From: Rhodopirellula sp.
GTDB taxonomy: Bacteria; Planctomycetota; Planctomycetia; Pirellulales; Pirellulaceae
Assembly (NCBI GenBank): GCA_003513555.1
Contig: DOPG01000150.1
Coordinates: 6,325-39,856 of the forward strand
DNA length: 33,532 nucleotides
Direction of reading: 5' to 3'
Part shown: in pieces, positions 1 through 8,626 of the stretch
Layout: each line of letters starts with the position of its first letter
Position numbering within the stretch: the stretch's first letter is position 1
Position numbers and translations under genes: made by a program
Notes under the pieces: generated by a model
What the model saw: the letters and a program-made list of their open reading frames with translations, nothing else
What the model was told of the DNA's origin: nothing
Databases searched by the model: none

Positions 1-131
1 AGTGCCAGTGTAGCAGTGTTTAATGCCGATCGACTTACGTGATGGGAGGCGACGGGCTCTTGAAATGTTGGATTCCTCGCCTCTTGAATCGCACCAATCA
101 TTCTCTCATTTTCAAAAATGGAACCTGAATT

Positions 132-959
132 TTGACTGAGCACCAAACATTATTAGATGCAGCTATCAAAGCCGCCCAGTTAGGCGGAGAGGTGCTGAAC
201 CGTTATCTGCGCGATGGAGTTCAGATGCGCGACAAGTCGTCGGCTGGTGGGAAGACATATGACCTTGTGAGTGATGCTGACCTCGACAGTGAAAAGGCGA
301 TCGGTGAATACTTGGGAAACCTGTTCCCAGACCATGAGCTACTTGGTGAGGAAGATCTTGACGGTGATATTAATGCTGAGCATCTATGGGTGATTGATCC
401 TTTGGATGGCACCAATAATTATGCTCATGGTATCCCACATTTTGCGGTTTCCATCGCTCACTACCATTGCGGAAAACCAACCATTGGCGTGATTTTTAAT
501 CCTGCCCGCAATGATCTCTTTACAGCAGCGGAAAATCAGGGTGCTTTTCGGAATGGCCAGCAGGTGAAGGTATGCGACTCTGCTTCACTTGCTCAAACAC
601 TCGTCGGTTGTGGGTTTTATTACGATCGTGGCGCGATGATGCGGAGTACCCTGAATGCGGTTGAAGAGTTTTTTGGACACGACATTCACGGGATTCGCAG
701 ATTCGGTACGGCATCGCTCGATTTGTGTCAGGTGGGTTGCGGACAATTCGGAGCTTTCTTTGAGTATCAGCTGTCACCGTGGGACTTTGCGGCTGGTCGT
801 CTTTTTGTCGAGGAAGCAGGAGGGCGAGTTACCGATGGAAGGGGCAATCCGCTACCGTTGGAAATGTCCAGTGTCGTTGCAAGTAACGGTCAGTTGCATG
901 AAATTGCGATCGAAATTACCGCTAAGCACCACCCGTCTACGGATCTTTCGAGCGGCTGA
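132..959 (+). CDS. Inositol monophosphatase family protein
   Basis: This is a soluble Mg-dependent phosphatase of the inositol monophosphatase fold, which hydrolyses small phosphate monoesters such as inositol phosphate or histidinol phosphate. At 275 residues it has the usual family length. The metal-binding signatures are all visible: GEE at residues 72-74, the core DPLDGTNNY at 89-97 and WDFAAG at 217-222, whose Asp218 is the third metal ligand. The start is a TTG at 132, with a GGAA about 8 bases upstream. The ATG at 118 is out of frame and closes after five codons, so TTG is the credible start. The gene stands alone, with about 290 bases before the next gene. The substrate cannot be fixed from sequence: inositol phosphate, histidinol phosphate or another sugar phosphate all fit the motifs. 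Confidence 0.92.
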   Translation: MTEHQTLLDAAIKAAQLGGEVLNRYLRDGVQMRDKSSAGGKTYDLVSDADLDSEKAIGEYLGNLFPDHELLGEEDLDGDINAEHLWVIDPLDGTNNYAHGIPHFAVSIAHYHCGKPTIGVIFNPARNDLFTAAENQGAFRNGQQVKVCDSASLAQTLVGCGFYYDRGAMMRSTLNAVEEFFGHDIHGIRRFGTASLDLCQVGCGQFGAFFEYQLSPWDFAAGRLFVEEAGGRVTDGRGNPLPLEMSSVVASNGQLHEIAIEITAKHHPSTDLSSG

Positions 960-1156
960 GGGTTGGCAATTTGTAACAATCTGTTGCCCGCTGTCGTTTG
1001 CGTTATTTTGGCTTGTTGTGTCCACTGTTAGTGGGATAAATTGCCGTTCCAGCCAAGGCGTGCTTGTGTGATTTGTCGGTCAATTTTGCTGTCCGTAATC
1101 TATCGTCAATGGCACCGTTGAATGGTCATTGTGCCGCCAAAGCTTTTTTCTGGCGT

Positions 1157-1189
1157 GTTTCATCGAACATCGGTTGGTATCCATGAAAC
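1157..1189. promoter_or_regulatory. Inverted repeat upstream of the redoxin/monooxygenase gene
   Basis: GTTTCAT (1157-1163) and ATGAAAC (1183-1189) form a perfect 7-base inverted repeat with a 19-base loop. It ends about 58 bases before the preferred start of the downstream gene. It could be an operator or a leader hairpin, or chance. The rest of 960-1247 holds no convincing gene. Confidence 0.25.
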
Positions 1190-1247
1190 GTCATTGCAGT
1201 TGAATTTGCGATGAAGCAAGTTGGACGCGAAGGCAGGTTCGTACTGT

Positions 1248-3302
1248 ATGTTGAAGGAAGGTCAAAGATTGGTTGTTCGCAAATCTTTCCAGTGGTTGCT
1301 GACGATATTTGTTGTCTCCGCTCTTTGTTGGGGACCGAGCGAGGTTCACGCGCAGGACTCCGTCCCCTCTAACGCGGAACAAGTAGAAGCCGAGGCCAAG
1401 TTAGGTATTTTGACTGAGACTTTTTCTCTACCCGCGACAGATGGAAGCGTTGTGGTAGTAGGAGCCGAGCCAAGTGTGCCCTGCACGGTGGTGTGTTTTT
1501 TGGGGGCAGAGTGTCCACTTGCAAATTTATACGCAGCCCGATTGAATCGCCTGGCAGTACAGTTCAACGAGCGGGGAGTTCGATTCGTTGGCATCAATAG
1601 TAATGTTCAAGACTCGATGTCAGAGCTTGCAGCTTTTGTGAAGAAGCATGAACTGGTGTTTCCAATGGTGAAGGATTATGACCGCGTTGCCGCTCTGGGG
1701 TTCGGGGCTTCTCGTACTCCGGAGGTCTTAGTCATCGATGATGGCGGTGCAATTCGCTATCAAGGTCGTATCGACGACCAATATCAACCTGGGCTTCTGC
1801 GGCCAAGGCTCGAACGAGATGATTTACGGCTTGCTGTGGAACAATTGTTGTCGGGTGAAAAAATCACGATTCCTCGAACGGTTGCGACTGGTTGTCTGAT
1901 CAGTTTGCCACGCGAGGTCGATGAAAAATCAGACGTGACCTTTTGTAATCAAATTAGCAGGATACTGCGTCAGAATTGTGCCGAGTGTCATCGCCGTGGA
2001 CAGATCGGGCCCTTCGCACTCGATGAGTACGATGAAGTCATTGGTTGGGCCGACATGTCTCTTGAAGTCATGGAGCAGGGACGCATGCCGCCTTGGCATG
2101 CCTCTGCTGGACGCGAAAAATTCAGGAATGCTCGTCAACTTTCGGCTAATGACAAGGCTTTGTTTAGGAAGTGGGTGGAAGCAGGCACGCCTTATGGCGA
2201 TCCCGGACAGTTGGAACCTGCCTTGGATTATCCAGTCGCCGACACTTGGCCCGTTGTCCCCGATGTGATTCTTGGCATGACCCAGCCTTATGAGGTACCT
2301 GCTGAGTTACCCTCCGAACAACTGAATCAAGGCATTGCCTATCAGTACAGTGTTTTGGATCCCGGTTTCAAGGAAGAACGCTGGTTGTCGACTGTCATGC
2401 TGCAGCCAGGTGATCCGCGTGTCGTGCATCATGCACTTCTTCTGTTGCGATTGCCTGACGGAAATGAAATCAGTTTTCCGACATTGATCAGTGGTCACGT
2501 TCCTGGGCAGATGGATTCGAAGGTGCCTGAGGGACACGCAATTCGAGTGCCGGCCGGAGCCAAGTTTGTACTGCAGATGCACTACACTCCATGCGGAACC
2601 GCGACTTCGGATCTGACGAAGGTTGGCTTGGTGTTCATGGATAAACAGAAAGTAACACACGAGGTGGTGTCTTTATTTGGGATCAATCCGAATTTTGAAA
2701 TTCCCAAAGGTGTTTCAAACCATGTGGTGACAGGAGTGGTTCGATCTTTTCCACGCAAAGGGGTGTTGTTGGCAGTCGCACCACATATGCATGTGCGAGG
2801 AAAGTCGTTTACTTTTCAATTGCGACGGGGTGATCAGGTTCAGTCCATTCTGGAAGTGCCGCAATACGATTTTGGCTGGCAACATCGGTACGAACTTGCT
2901 GATCCGATCCCGCTACAGGACGTCACGGGGATGCAATTTAGTGCTGTATTTGACAACTCAGAAGATAACCCGGTAAATCCTGATCCCAACGCGACGGTTT
3001 TTTGGGGCGACCAGACGTGGGAGGAAATGGCCATGACGATAGTGACTGTGGCAGTGCCTTTGAATGAGTCAGGTCCACCAATTCGAACCAAAACCGTTCC
3101 ACGTTGGAGTTCGGATGATCTTGAGGCTGCCTCGGATTATGCGACACGCTACATTGCACGCCTCGATACTAACGGCGATGGAGTGGTTACTCGAGGCGAA
3201 CTTCCCAAGTCGGTTCCCTCGGGTGTTTTCTGGCGGATGAGTGGCAATGACGGCACGTTGACCGTTCAAGATGTTGAACGTCAGTATTTGCAACGTCGTT
3301 GA
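1248..3302 (+). CDS. Secreted redoxin / cytochrome-c-like / copper type II monooxygenase fusion with EF-hand
   Basis: This is a multidomain exported oxidoreductase of about 684 residues. A Sec-type signal peptide (basic start, hydrophobic LLTIFVVSALCW, end near VHAQ) favours the ATG at 1248 over the TTG at 1221, which would add nine residues. Next comes a thioredoxin-fold redoxin domain (about residues 45-205) with a single-Cys GAECPLAN motif. A heme-c motif CAECH follows at 244-248. The C-terminal half resembles the peptidylglycine/dopamine beta-hydroxylase-like copper monooxygenases: an HH pair at 394-395, QMHYTP around 444-449 and HMH at 513-515 are the expected copper ligands. An EF-hand-like loop (DTNGDGVVTRGE) lies near 639-650. 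The RND exporter gene begins 24 bases downstream, suggesting one transcript. The natural substrate is unknown. Related fusions are usually annotated only as redoxin-domain or thiol-disulfide isomerase proteins. Confidence 0.85.
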   Translation: MLKEGQRLVVRKSFQWLLTIFVVSALCWGPSEVHAQDSVPSNAEQVEAEAKLGILTETFSLPATDGSVVVVGAEPSVPCTVVCFLGAECPLANLYAARLNRLAVQFNERGVRFVGINSNVQDSMSELAAFVKKHELVFPMVKDYDRVAALGFGASRTPEVLVIDDGGAIRYQGRIDDQYQPGLLRPRLERDDLRLAVEQLLSGEKITIPRTVATGCLISLPREVDEKSDVTFCNQISRILRQNCAECHRRGQIGPFALDEYDEVIGWADMSLEVMEQGRMPPWHASAGREKFRNARQLSANDKALFRKWVEAGTPYGDPGQLEPALDYPVADTWPVVPDVILGMTQPYEVPAELPSEQLNQGIAYQYSVLDPGFKEERWLSTVMLQPGDPRVVHHALLLLRLPDGNEISFPTLISGHVPGQMDSKVPEGHAIRVPAGAKFVLQMHYTPCGTATSDLTKVGLVFMDKQKVTHEVVSLFGINPNFEIPKGVSNHVVTGVVRSFPRKGVLLAVAPHMHVRGKSFTFQLRRGDQVQSILEVPQYDFGWQHRYELADPIPLQDVTGMQFSAVFDNSEDNPVNPDPNATVFWGDQTWEEMAMTIVTVAVPLNESGPPIRTKTVPRWSSDDLEAASDYATRYIARLDTNGDGVVTRGELPKSVPSGVFWRMSGNDGTLTVQDVERQYLQRR

Positions 3303-3326
3303 GGCAGTTTTGCAGGATGACCAGTT

Positions 3327-5642
3327 GTGTTTAGTCGTTTTGGAATTCTAGCTGATTGGATCATCGCTCACCGCTGGTTCACAACACTCGTGTTGGTCGG
3401 TTGGACTGCGCTGATGGCGATTGGTCATTATGATCCAAGTGTCCTGTTTCCGGAGCCGACGTACACTGGTCAAGAAGATCGACGGGCTGAACAGGGGGCA
3501 GGTTTTCAGATACGCCAGTCTGAACCTGTCCCCGATGTCGAGCCCTTGCGAGTCGATCTTGGGAATGTAATTGTTGTTGCACGCTCAGGTGATTTTTTTT
3601 CTGCGCAGGGCGTAAAAGCGATACGAGCCGTGGTGACTGCACTTGAAGCACTGGATCAGGTGAGCAGTGTGGTGTGGATGGACCGTGCACCACCTCTGAA
3701 TATTTTCAGCCTTTCACAACCTCTTTTGCCCCAGGGTGAGGCATCACCTGCACGACTGAACGATGCCCGGGAACGGGCCTTGGCCAATCCGCTGGTTGTT
3801 GGGCAACTGCTGTCCTCTGACGCGCAAACCATGTTGTTGATGGTTAATCTGGATTGGCTGTTCGTCCAACAGGATTCGGATTGCACTGATCGCTTGCGTG
3901 ATGCTGCCATCGAAGCTGCTGCTGAATTTCCCGACGTCGATATGTCGTTTCAGGTCACCGGGCAGGTTCCGATCTCGATCAGCCGCTCGGCTAGCACTCG
4001 GAAGAACGAAATTAAGTATCAGGTGATTGGTTACTCCATTGCGTTGCTCACCGCGCTGGTTTTGTTTCGCGGGGTAATCTCCGTCATTATTGTGGGATTG
4101 GCTCCCGCTTTTGGGGTTTTCTGGACGCTCGGTCTGCTGCATTTTCTGGGGTTTGATAATAATCCATTCAACTCGGTGATTGTTCCGGTGTTGCTGTGCA
4201 TGGTTGGGTTCACGGATGGGGTGCACATGATGGTGCAAATTCGTCGGCATCGAGCGAATGGTGTCTCAGCGGTTGAGGCAGCACGCAAGTCAATTCGTGA
4301 AGTTGGCTTGGCCTGCTGGATGACTTCTCTGACGACTGCGATTGGATTTGGCTCTCTCATGACAGCCAGGCATGAGATTGTCCGGGAATTTGGTTACTGC
4401 TGTGTGATTGGAGTACTGATGACCTTCGTCTCGGTCATCACCATCATTCCTCTGGCTTGTGCCAGTCGCCTTGGCCGCAATGTTCATGCAGGGGTGGGCA
4501 AGAATCTTGTCGATCAGAATCTCAGCAGGATATCCGTGATCATTGATTATGTGCTTCAACACTGTCGGGTCTTCAGTTGGATTGCGATTCTCGGAACTGT
4601 CGTACTTGCAATTTTTACCTTGCAGATGCGTCCCGATGAAAAACTGACAAGCAGCATGGCGGCCAATTCAGAGCCGGTGATCGCTCTGAAGCATATTGAT
4701 GAAAGTTTCGGGGGCATGATGACCGCTGAGGTGCTGGTGCAGTGGAATGTGAACGTCGATTCAACTGATGGCCAAATTGCTGACGTATTATCTGAGGTCG
4801 ATGCCATCCTGCAGAGTGAGCCATTGGTTGGGAATCCACTTTCGATCTGTGATTTTATTGATGCGCTTCCGGGAGACGGCGATGCATCAACCCGGATGTC
4901 GTTGCTGGATCTGTTGCCACCGCCATTGAAACGTGCTTATTACACGCCAGAGCGAGGTAGGGCTGTCGTTCGTTTTCGGATTCAGGATATCGGTATTGCG
5001 GCTTATGGGCCTGTTTTTGAACGGGTTCAGCTTAAGTTGGCAGAGTTGCAATCCCAACGCCAAGATTTTCAAATCAGACTGTCTGGTGGCGCTGTGGAAC
5101 GCTGGAAGAACCTGTATCAAATTGTCATGGATCTGGCGATCAGTTTGGGAACTGCCAGTTTGATTATCTTCATGGTTCTTGCCGTCGTTTATCGATCCTT
5201 GCGACTGGGATTGATCTCGATCATTCCCAACGTGTTTCCGCTTGCCATCACGGGGACATTGCTTTGGTTGTTTGGGCAGAGTCTTGAGATTGTGAGTGTC
5301 TGTGCGTTTACAGTTTGTTTGGGAATCGCCGTCGATGATACGATTCACTTTCTGACGCGTTATCGGGAAGAAGGATGTAAGACAGCAGATCGCAGACTGG
5401 CGATTCGCCGGTCGTTTGTGGGTGTTGGAACTGCATTGATCATGACTACGGTTGTGTTGATCATTGGTTTCAGTACAGCACTGTTGAGTGATTCACGCGA
5501 TCACCGTATCTTTGCGATTATGGGGATCCTGACCATCGGCAGCGCGTTATTCGCTGATTTGGTTTTCCTGCCCGCCCTGCTTTTGCGGTTTGGCGGAACC
5601 CGAAAAAATGTGGTGGACGGGGATGGAAAAGATGAGGCATGA
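3327..5642 (+). CDS. RND-superfamily (MMPL/Patched-like) exporter
   Basis: This is an inner-membrane proton-driven transporter of the MMPL/Patched class, 771 residues. It has two repeats, each with one membrane helix, a large periplasmic loop and five clustered helices. The first helix is near residues 15-35, the first loop about 40-230, and the first helix bundle about 232-375. The second loop is about 430-590 and the last bundle about 600-755. The fourth helices carry the proton-relay-type motifs VGFTDGVHMM and GIAVDDTIHFLTRY. The start is GTG at 3327, with AGGA 9 bases upstream. The gene lies 24 bases after the monooxygenase fusion and overlaps the M20 gene, so the three are probably co-transcribed. 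Hopanoid or other lipid transport is possible by analogy with HpnN-like proteins, but the cargo is not shown by the sequence. Confidence 0.9.
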   Translation: MFSRFGILADWIIAHRWFTTLVLVGWTALMAIGHYDPSVLFPEPTYTGQEDRRAEQGAGFQIRQSEPVPDVEPLRVDLGNVIVVARSGDFFSAQGVKAIRAVVTALEALDQVSSVVWMDRAPPLNIFSLSQPLLPQGEASPARLNDARERALANPLVVGQLLSSDAQTMLLMVNLDWLFVQQDSDCTDRLRDAAIEAAAEFPDVDMSFQVTGQVPISISRSASTRKNEIKYQVIGYSIALLTALVLFRGVISVIIVGLAPAFGVFWTLGLLHFLGFDNNPFNSVIVPVLLCMVGFTDGVHMMVQIRRHRANGVSAVEAARKSIREVGLACWMTSLTTAIGFGSLMTARHEIVREFGYCCVIGVLMTFVSVITIIPLACASRLGRNVHAGVGKNLVDQNLSRISVIIDYVLQHCRVFSWIAILGTVVLAIFTLQMRPDEKLTSSMAANSEPVIALKHIDESFGGMMTAEVLVQWNVNVDSTDGQIADVLSEVDAILQSEPLVGNPLSICDFIDALPGDGDASTRMSLLDLLPPPLKRAYYTPERGRAVVRFRIQDIGIAAYGPVFERVQLKLAELQSQRQDFQIRLSGGAVERWKNLYQIVMDLAISLGTASLIIFMVLAVVYRSLRLGLISIIPNVFPLAITGTLLWLFGQSLEIVSVCAFTVCLGIAVDDTIHFLTRYREEGCKTADRRLAIRRSFVGVGTALIMTTVVLIIGFSTALLSDSRDHRIFAIMGILTIGSALFADLVFLPALLLRFGGTRKNVVDGDGKDEA

Positions 5643-6855
5643 ACCAGAGTGGATCGCGAGCATCCGTGAGCATGCGGTTAAATTCAATTCGGATTGGGTC
5701 GCAATGCGACGTCACCTGCACCAATATCCCGAACTCTCGAACCATGAGTTTCAGACCACTGAATATCTGGTGACAGCCTTTGAGCGACTTGGTCTGCCCA
5801 CTCAGGTGTCTGGTGAGGGCCGTGGTTTGACAGCTGATTTTGCGTCTGCGACCGAGTTGGCCAACGGGCCGTGCATTGCCCTTCGTGGTGACATTGATGC
5901 ATTACCAATCCACGATTCCAAACGGGTTGATTATCGGAGTCGGCGCGACGGAGTCATGCATGCTTGTGGACATGACGTGCATGCCACTATTGTGTTTGGA
6001 GCCATGCAAGTTCTTTCAGCCATGGATGCTGCTGGTGAATTGCCATGGCCGGTATCTGTGCGGGCCATCCTGCAGCCCTCAGAAGAGCTGGCCGTTGGTG
6101 CCCGGCACATGATTCATCATCACGCCTTGAGAGGTGTGAATGCAATTCTTGCGTTGCATGTCGATCCCACTCGTTTGGTTGGCTGTATTGGTTTGCGCAA
6201 GGGTACCTTGGCTGCTGCTTGTGATACCATCCATTTGCAGATTCATGGCAAGGGTGGGCATGGAGCACGTCCACAGATGACGAATGATCCCATCGATGCG
6301 GCGACGCACTGGGTACAGTCAGCATTTCGCCGAATTGCACGCACCGCAGACCCGCGTGAGACCGTGGTGTTTTCAGTGGGGCAGATCGAGGCTGGGCACA
6401 GCGCAAATGTGATTCCTGACAATGCCAGTCTGTCAGGTTCATTAAGATCGCTGGACCAAGAAAGCAGAAGAGTGGCTTTGAAGACTCTTGATGATGTTTG
6501 TGAGGCCATACAGCGGGAATCAGGGTGTGAGCTTGAAATGAGACTGGGCGCCTCGGCTCCGGCTGTTGTCAACGACGCAAAGCTGGTTGATCTGATGGTA
6601 GAAAGTATTGATCACACACTTACCGCAGGAGCCGTTGAGTGGATTGAGCGGCCAAGCATGGGCAGCGAAGATTTTTCTTATTACCTTGAACAAGTACCCG
6701 GTGCGATGTTGCGACTCGGGGTCAGCGGTGAGCAGGTGGGTAATGCTCCACTGCACACTGCGGCGTTTGATATTGACGAGCGGGCTATTGCGATTGGAAG
6801 TCAGATTTTTGCCGCCACAGTGATTCACTATTTTGATCCTGCCAATGAAGCCTGA
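5632..6855 (+). CDS. M20 family amidohydrolase (M20D, hippurate/IAA-amino-acid hydrolase type)
   Basis: This is a metal-dependent amidohydrolase that removes an acyl group from N-acylated amino acids or similar amides. The dinuclear-metal motifs are present in order: RGDIDALP, MHACGHD (Cys near residue 112), PSEE, LHVDP, GKGGHGARPQ in the dimerisation domain, and SMGSEDFSYY near the C-terminus with LHT shortly after. The length of about 407 residues suits the family. There are three possible starts: TTG at 5590, ATG at 5623 and ATG at 5632. I chose 5632 because a GGGGA stretch lies about 8 bases upstream and the overlap with the exporter gene is then only 11 bases; 5623 is nearly as good. No signal peptide is seen, so it is probably cytoplasmic. 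Its place behind the exporter suggests linked metabolism, but the substrate is unknown. Confidence 0.92.
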   Translation: MRHEPEWIASIREHAVKFNSDWVAMRRHLHQYPELSNHEFQTTEYLVTAFERLGLPTQVSGEGRGLTADFASATELANGPCIALRGDIDALPIHDSKRVDYRSRRDGVMHACGHDVHATIVFGAMQVLSAMDAAGELPWPVSVRAILQPSEELAVGARHMIHHHALRGVNAILALHVDPTRLVGCIGLRKGTLAAACDTIHLQIHGKGGHGARPQMTNDPIDAATHWVQSAFRRIARTADPRETVVFSVGQIEAGHSANVIPDNASLSGSLRSLDQESRRVALKTLDDVCEAIQRESGCELEMRLGASAPAVVNDAKLVDLMVESIDHTLTAGAVEWIERPSMGSEDFSYYLEQVPGAMLRLGVSGEQVGNAPLHTAAFDIDERAIAIGSQIFAATVIHYFDPANEA

Positions 6856-6947
6856 GTTGGTTGGATCTGTCACCATGCCGCATCGCGTGGATTTGTTGCG
6901 TAGAATGGGGACGACGAGATGGGTTTTGGCAAATGCCGTAGACGCGT

Positions 6948-6960
6948 ATTGATGATCAAT
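6948..6960. promoter_or_regulatory. Short palindrome before the GCS2-tsaE-pabB operon
   Basis: ATTGAT-G-ATCAAT is a perfect 6+6 inverted repeat ending 16 bases before the ATG of the GCS2 gene. It sits immediately before the TTGGAGC ribosome-binding region. A regulatory role is a guess from symmetry and position only. Confidence 0.22.
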
Positions 6961-6976
6961 TTGTTGGAGCATCGGA

Positions 6977-8119
6977 ATGGCCAAACTTGAATTCACACCC
7001 AACGCCTCTCCTACCATTGGTGTGGAACTTGAGCTCGGGATTGTTGATGCTGAAACTTTCCAATTGGAAAGTGGATGCAGCCGTATGATTGAACGTTTGC
7101 CGGTAGAAGTGGCGACTGAAGTCAAGCACGAATTGATGCAGTGTTGTGTTGAGGTGATCAGTGGCGTTTGTCATAACGTCGCAGATGCACGGGGTGACTT
7201 GTCGGCGAAACTCAGGCAAGTAGAACAGGCAGCTGATGCCGAGGGTTTAAAGTTGTGGTGGGGAGCGACTCATCCCTTCGGTTTGTGGGAGGAGCAGCAC
7301 GTGACCGACACGCCTCGGTATCACAATCTCATGCAGCTGCTGCAGGAATTGGCTCGCCGAATGATTACGTTTGGGCTGCATGTACATGTGGGAGTCGATA
7401 CAGGCGATAAAGCAGTCATGATCTGTGATCGAATCATGCAGCATTTACCGACGTTGTTGGCTTTGTCAGCCAGCAGCCCTTATTGGCAGACACGGGATAC
7501 TGGTCTGCATTCGCATCGATCGAAACTGATGGAAGGATTGCCAACTGCCGGTTTGCCCACCTTGATGCGAAACTGGAGCGAATATGTGTGGTTGGTGAAT
7601 CACATGGTCGAAACGGGATTCATTAACACGATTCGGGAAATTTGGTGGGATGTTCGGCCACATCATAATTTTGGGACGGTTGAGGTGCGTGTGTGTGACA
7701 TGCCAGGTAACCTGGATCATGTGTGTGGTTTGACGGCGTTGATTCAGTGTCTGGTCAAAAAATTAAGTGACGAGATTGATGAGGGAACTTATCAGTTCGA
7801 TTGCCATCCCATGATGGTCAGGCAGAACAAGTGGCGTGCGGCGAGGTATGGCATGTCTGCCAAGTTGGTTCACGCCCGAGATTATCGTGTCGAACCAGTC
7901 ACGCACATTGCCTGCGATCTGGTTGATCGCTTGCGAAATGTCGCCCAAGATCTTGGTTGTGAAGATGACCTCTTGTATATCAGGGAAATCACCCGGGAGG
8001 CTGGCTGGGCTGACCGCCAACGCGAAGTGATGGAGTCAACGGGCAGTCCGGCAGCAGTTGTAAAACAGCTCTCAAATATGGCCCGATTGAGTGATTTTCA
8101 TTTGGATGCCAGACGATGA
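6977..8119 (+). CDS. Carboxylate-amine ligase / glutamate-cysteine ligase family 2 (YbdK-like)
   Basis: This is an ATP-dependent ligase of the GCS2 family, which forms gamma-glutamyl amide bonds, classically glutamate plus cysteine. The 380 residues match the family length of about 370. The N-terminal strand GVELELGIVD corresponds to the family's GVEEE-type ATP/Mg site. The central GLHVHVGVD (about residue 135) and the SKLMEGLPTAGLP segment are also family signatures. The start is ATG at 6977, with GGAGC 9 bases upstream. The stop overlaps the tsaE start by four bases (ATGA). Whether it makes gamma-glutamylcysteine in this cell is open, because YbdK-type enzymes have weak activity and the true substrate is often unknown. 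It is cytoplasmic, with no membrane segment. Confidence 0.9.
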   Translation: MAKLEFTPNASPTIGVELELGIVDAETFQLESGCSRMIERLPVEVATEVKHELMQCCVEVISGVCHNVADARGDLSAKLRQVEQAADAEGLKLWWGATHPFGLWEEQHVTDTPRYHNLMQLLQELARRMITFGLHVHVGVDTGDKAVMICDRIMQHLPTLLALSASSPYWQTRDTGLHSHRSKLMEGLPTAGLPTLMRNWSEYVWLVNHMVETGFINTIREIWWDVRPHHNFGTVEVRVCDMPGNLDHVCGLTALIQCLVKKLSDEIDEGTYQFDCHPMMVRQNKWRAARYGMSAKLVHARDYRVEPVTHIACDLVDRLRNVAQDLGCEDDLLYIREITREAGWADRQREVMESTGSPAAVVKQLSNMARLSDFHLDARR

Positions 8120-8610
8120 ACGCAGAGCTCTTGATTGAATCGTTGGACCTCAATGGCTTGCACAAACTGGCATCCAGGCTCGTTGATTGTTTGCCCGGGC
8201 GGATGACGATCGGTTTGGTGGGAACTTTGGGAGCGGGGAAAACAACACTGGTTCAAGCGATTTCAAGTGCGATTGGCGTAGATCGGGCAGATGTCACAAG
8301 TCCCACCTTTACCCTGTTGCAGTCACATCATGGCTGCGGACAGACCCTGCATCATCTGGATGCCTATCGGGTAGCGGATGAAGATGAGTTCCTTGAACTC
8401 GGGGTCGAGGAACTGTTTGATCAGGAGCAGGCATGGACTCTGATTGAATGGGCTGATCGGGTTGAGGACGTGATGCCGCGGGATTCGTTGTGGTTGGAGA
8501 TTCGCCTTGAGCCGCAGCCTGATACTCGATCTGTCAAAATCTGGACCTCAGATTACGAACTGTCGCAGTCACTCAAAACGGCACTACGAGAAATGATCCC
8601 CAAAGGCTAA
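8116..8610 (+). CDS. tsaE: tRNA threonylcarbamoyladenosine biosynthesis ATPase TsaE
   Basis: TsaE is the small ATPase that works with TsaB and TsaD to make the t6A modification at position 37 of ANN-decoding tRNAs. The 164 residues are typical. The P-loop GTLGAGKTT starts near residue 36. It is followed by the switch-like TSPTFTL, the HLDAYRV Walker-B-like region and the family's ELGVEE and LIEWADR motifs. The start codon lies inside the stop of the preceding ligase gene (ATGA overlap), pointing to translational coupling. pabB starts 16 bases after its stop. The pairing with a GCS2 ligase and PabB has no obvious functional logic and looks like a housekeeping operon. tsaB and tsaD are not in this window. 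Confidence 0.95.
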   Translation: MNAELLIESLDLNGLHKLASRLVDCLPGRMTIGLVGTLGAGKTTLVQAISSAIGVDRADVTSPTFTLLQSHHGCGQTLHHLDAYRVADEDEFLELGVEELFDQEQAWTLIEWADRVEDVMPRDSLWLEIRLEPQPDTRSVKIWTSDYELSQSLKTALREMIPKG

Positions 8611-8626
8611 GCTGCAGGGAGAGCCG

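Noticed and set aside
1221..1247. TTG start adding nine residues to the redoxin/monooxygenase fusion
   Set aside because: The ATG at 1248 gives a more normal signal peptide; the TTG start cannot be fully excluded.
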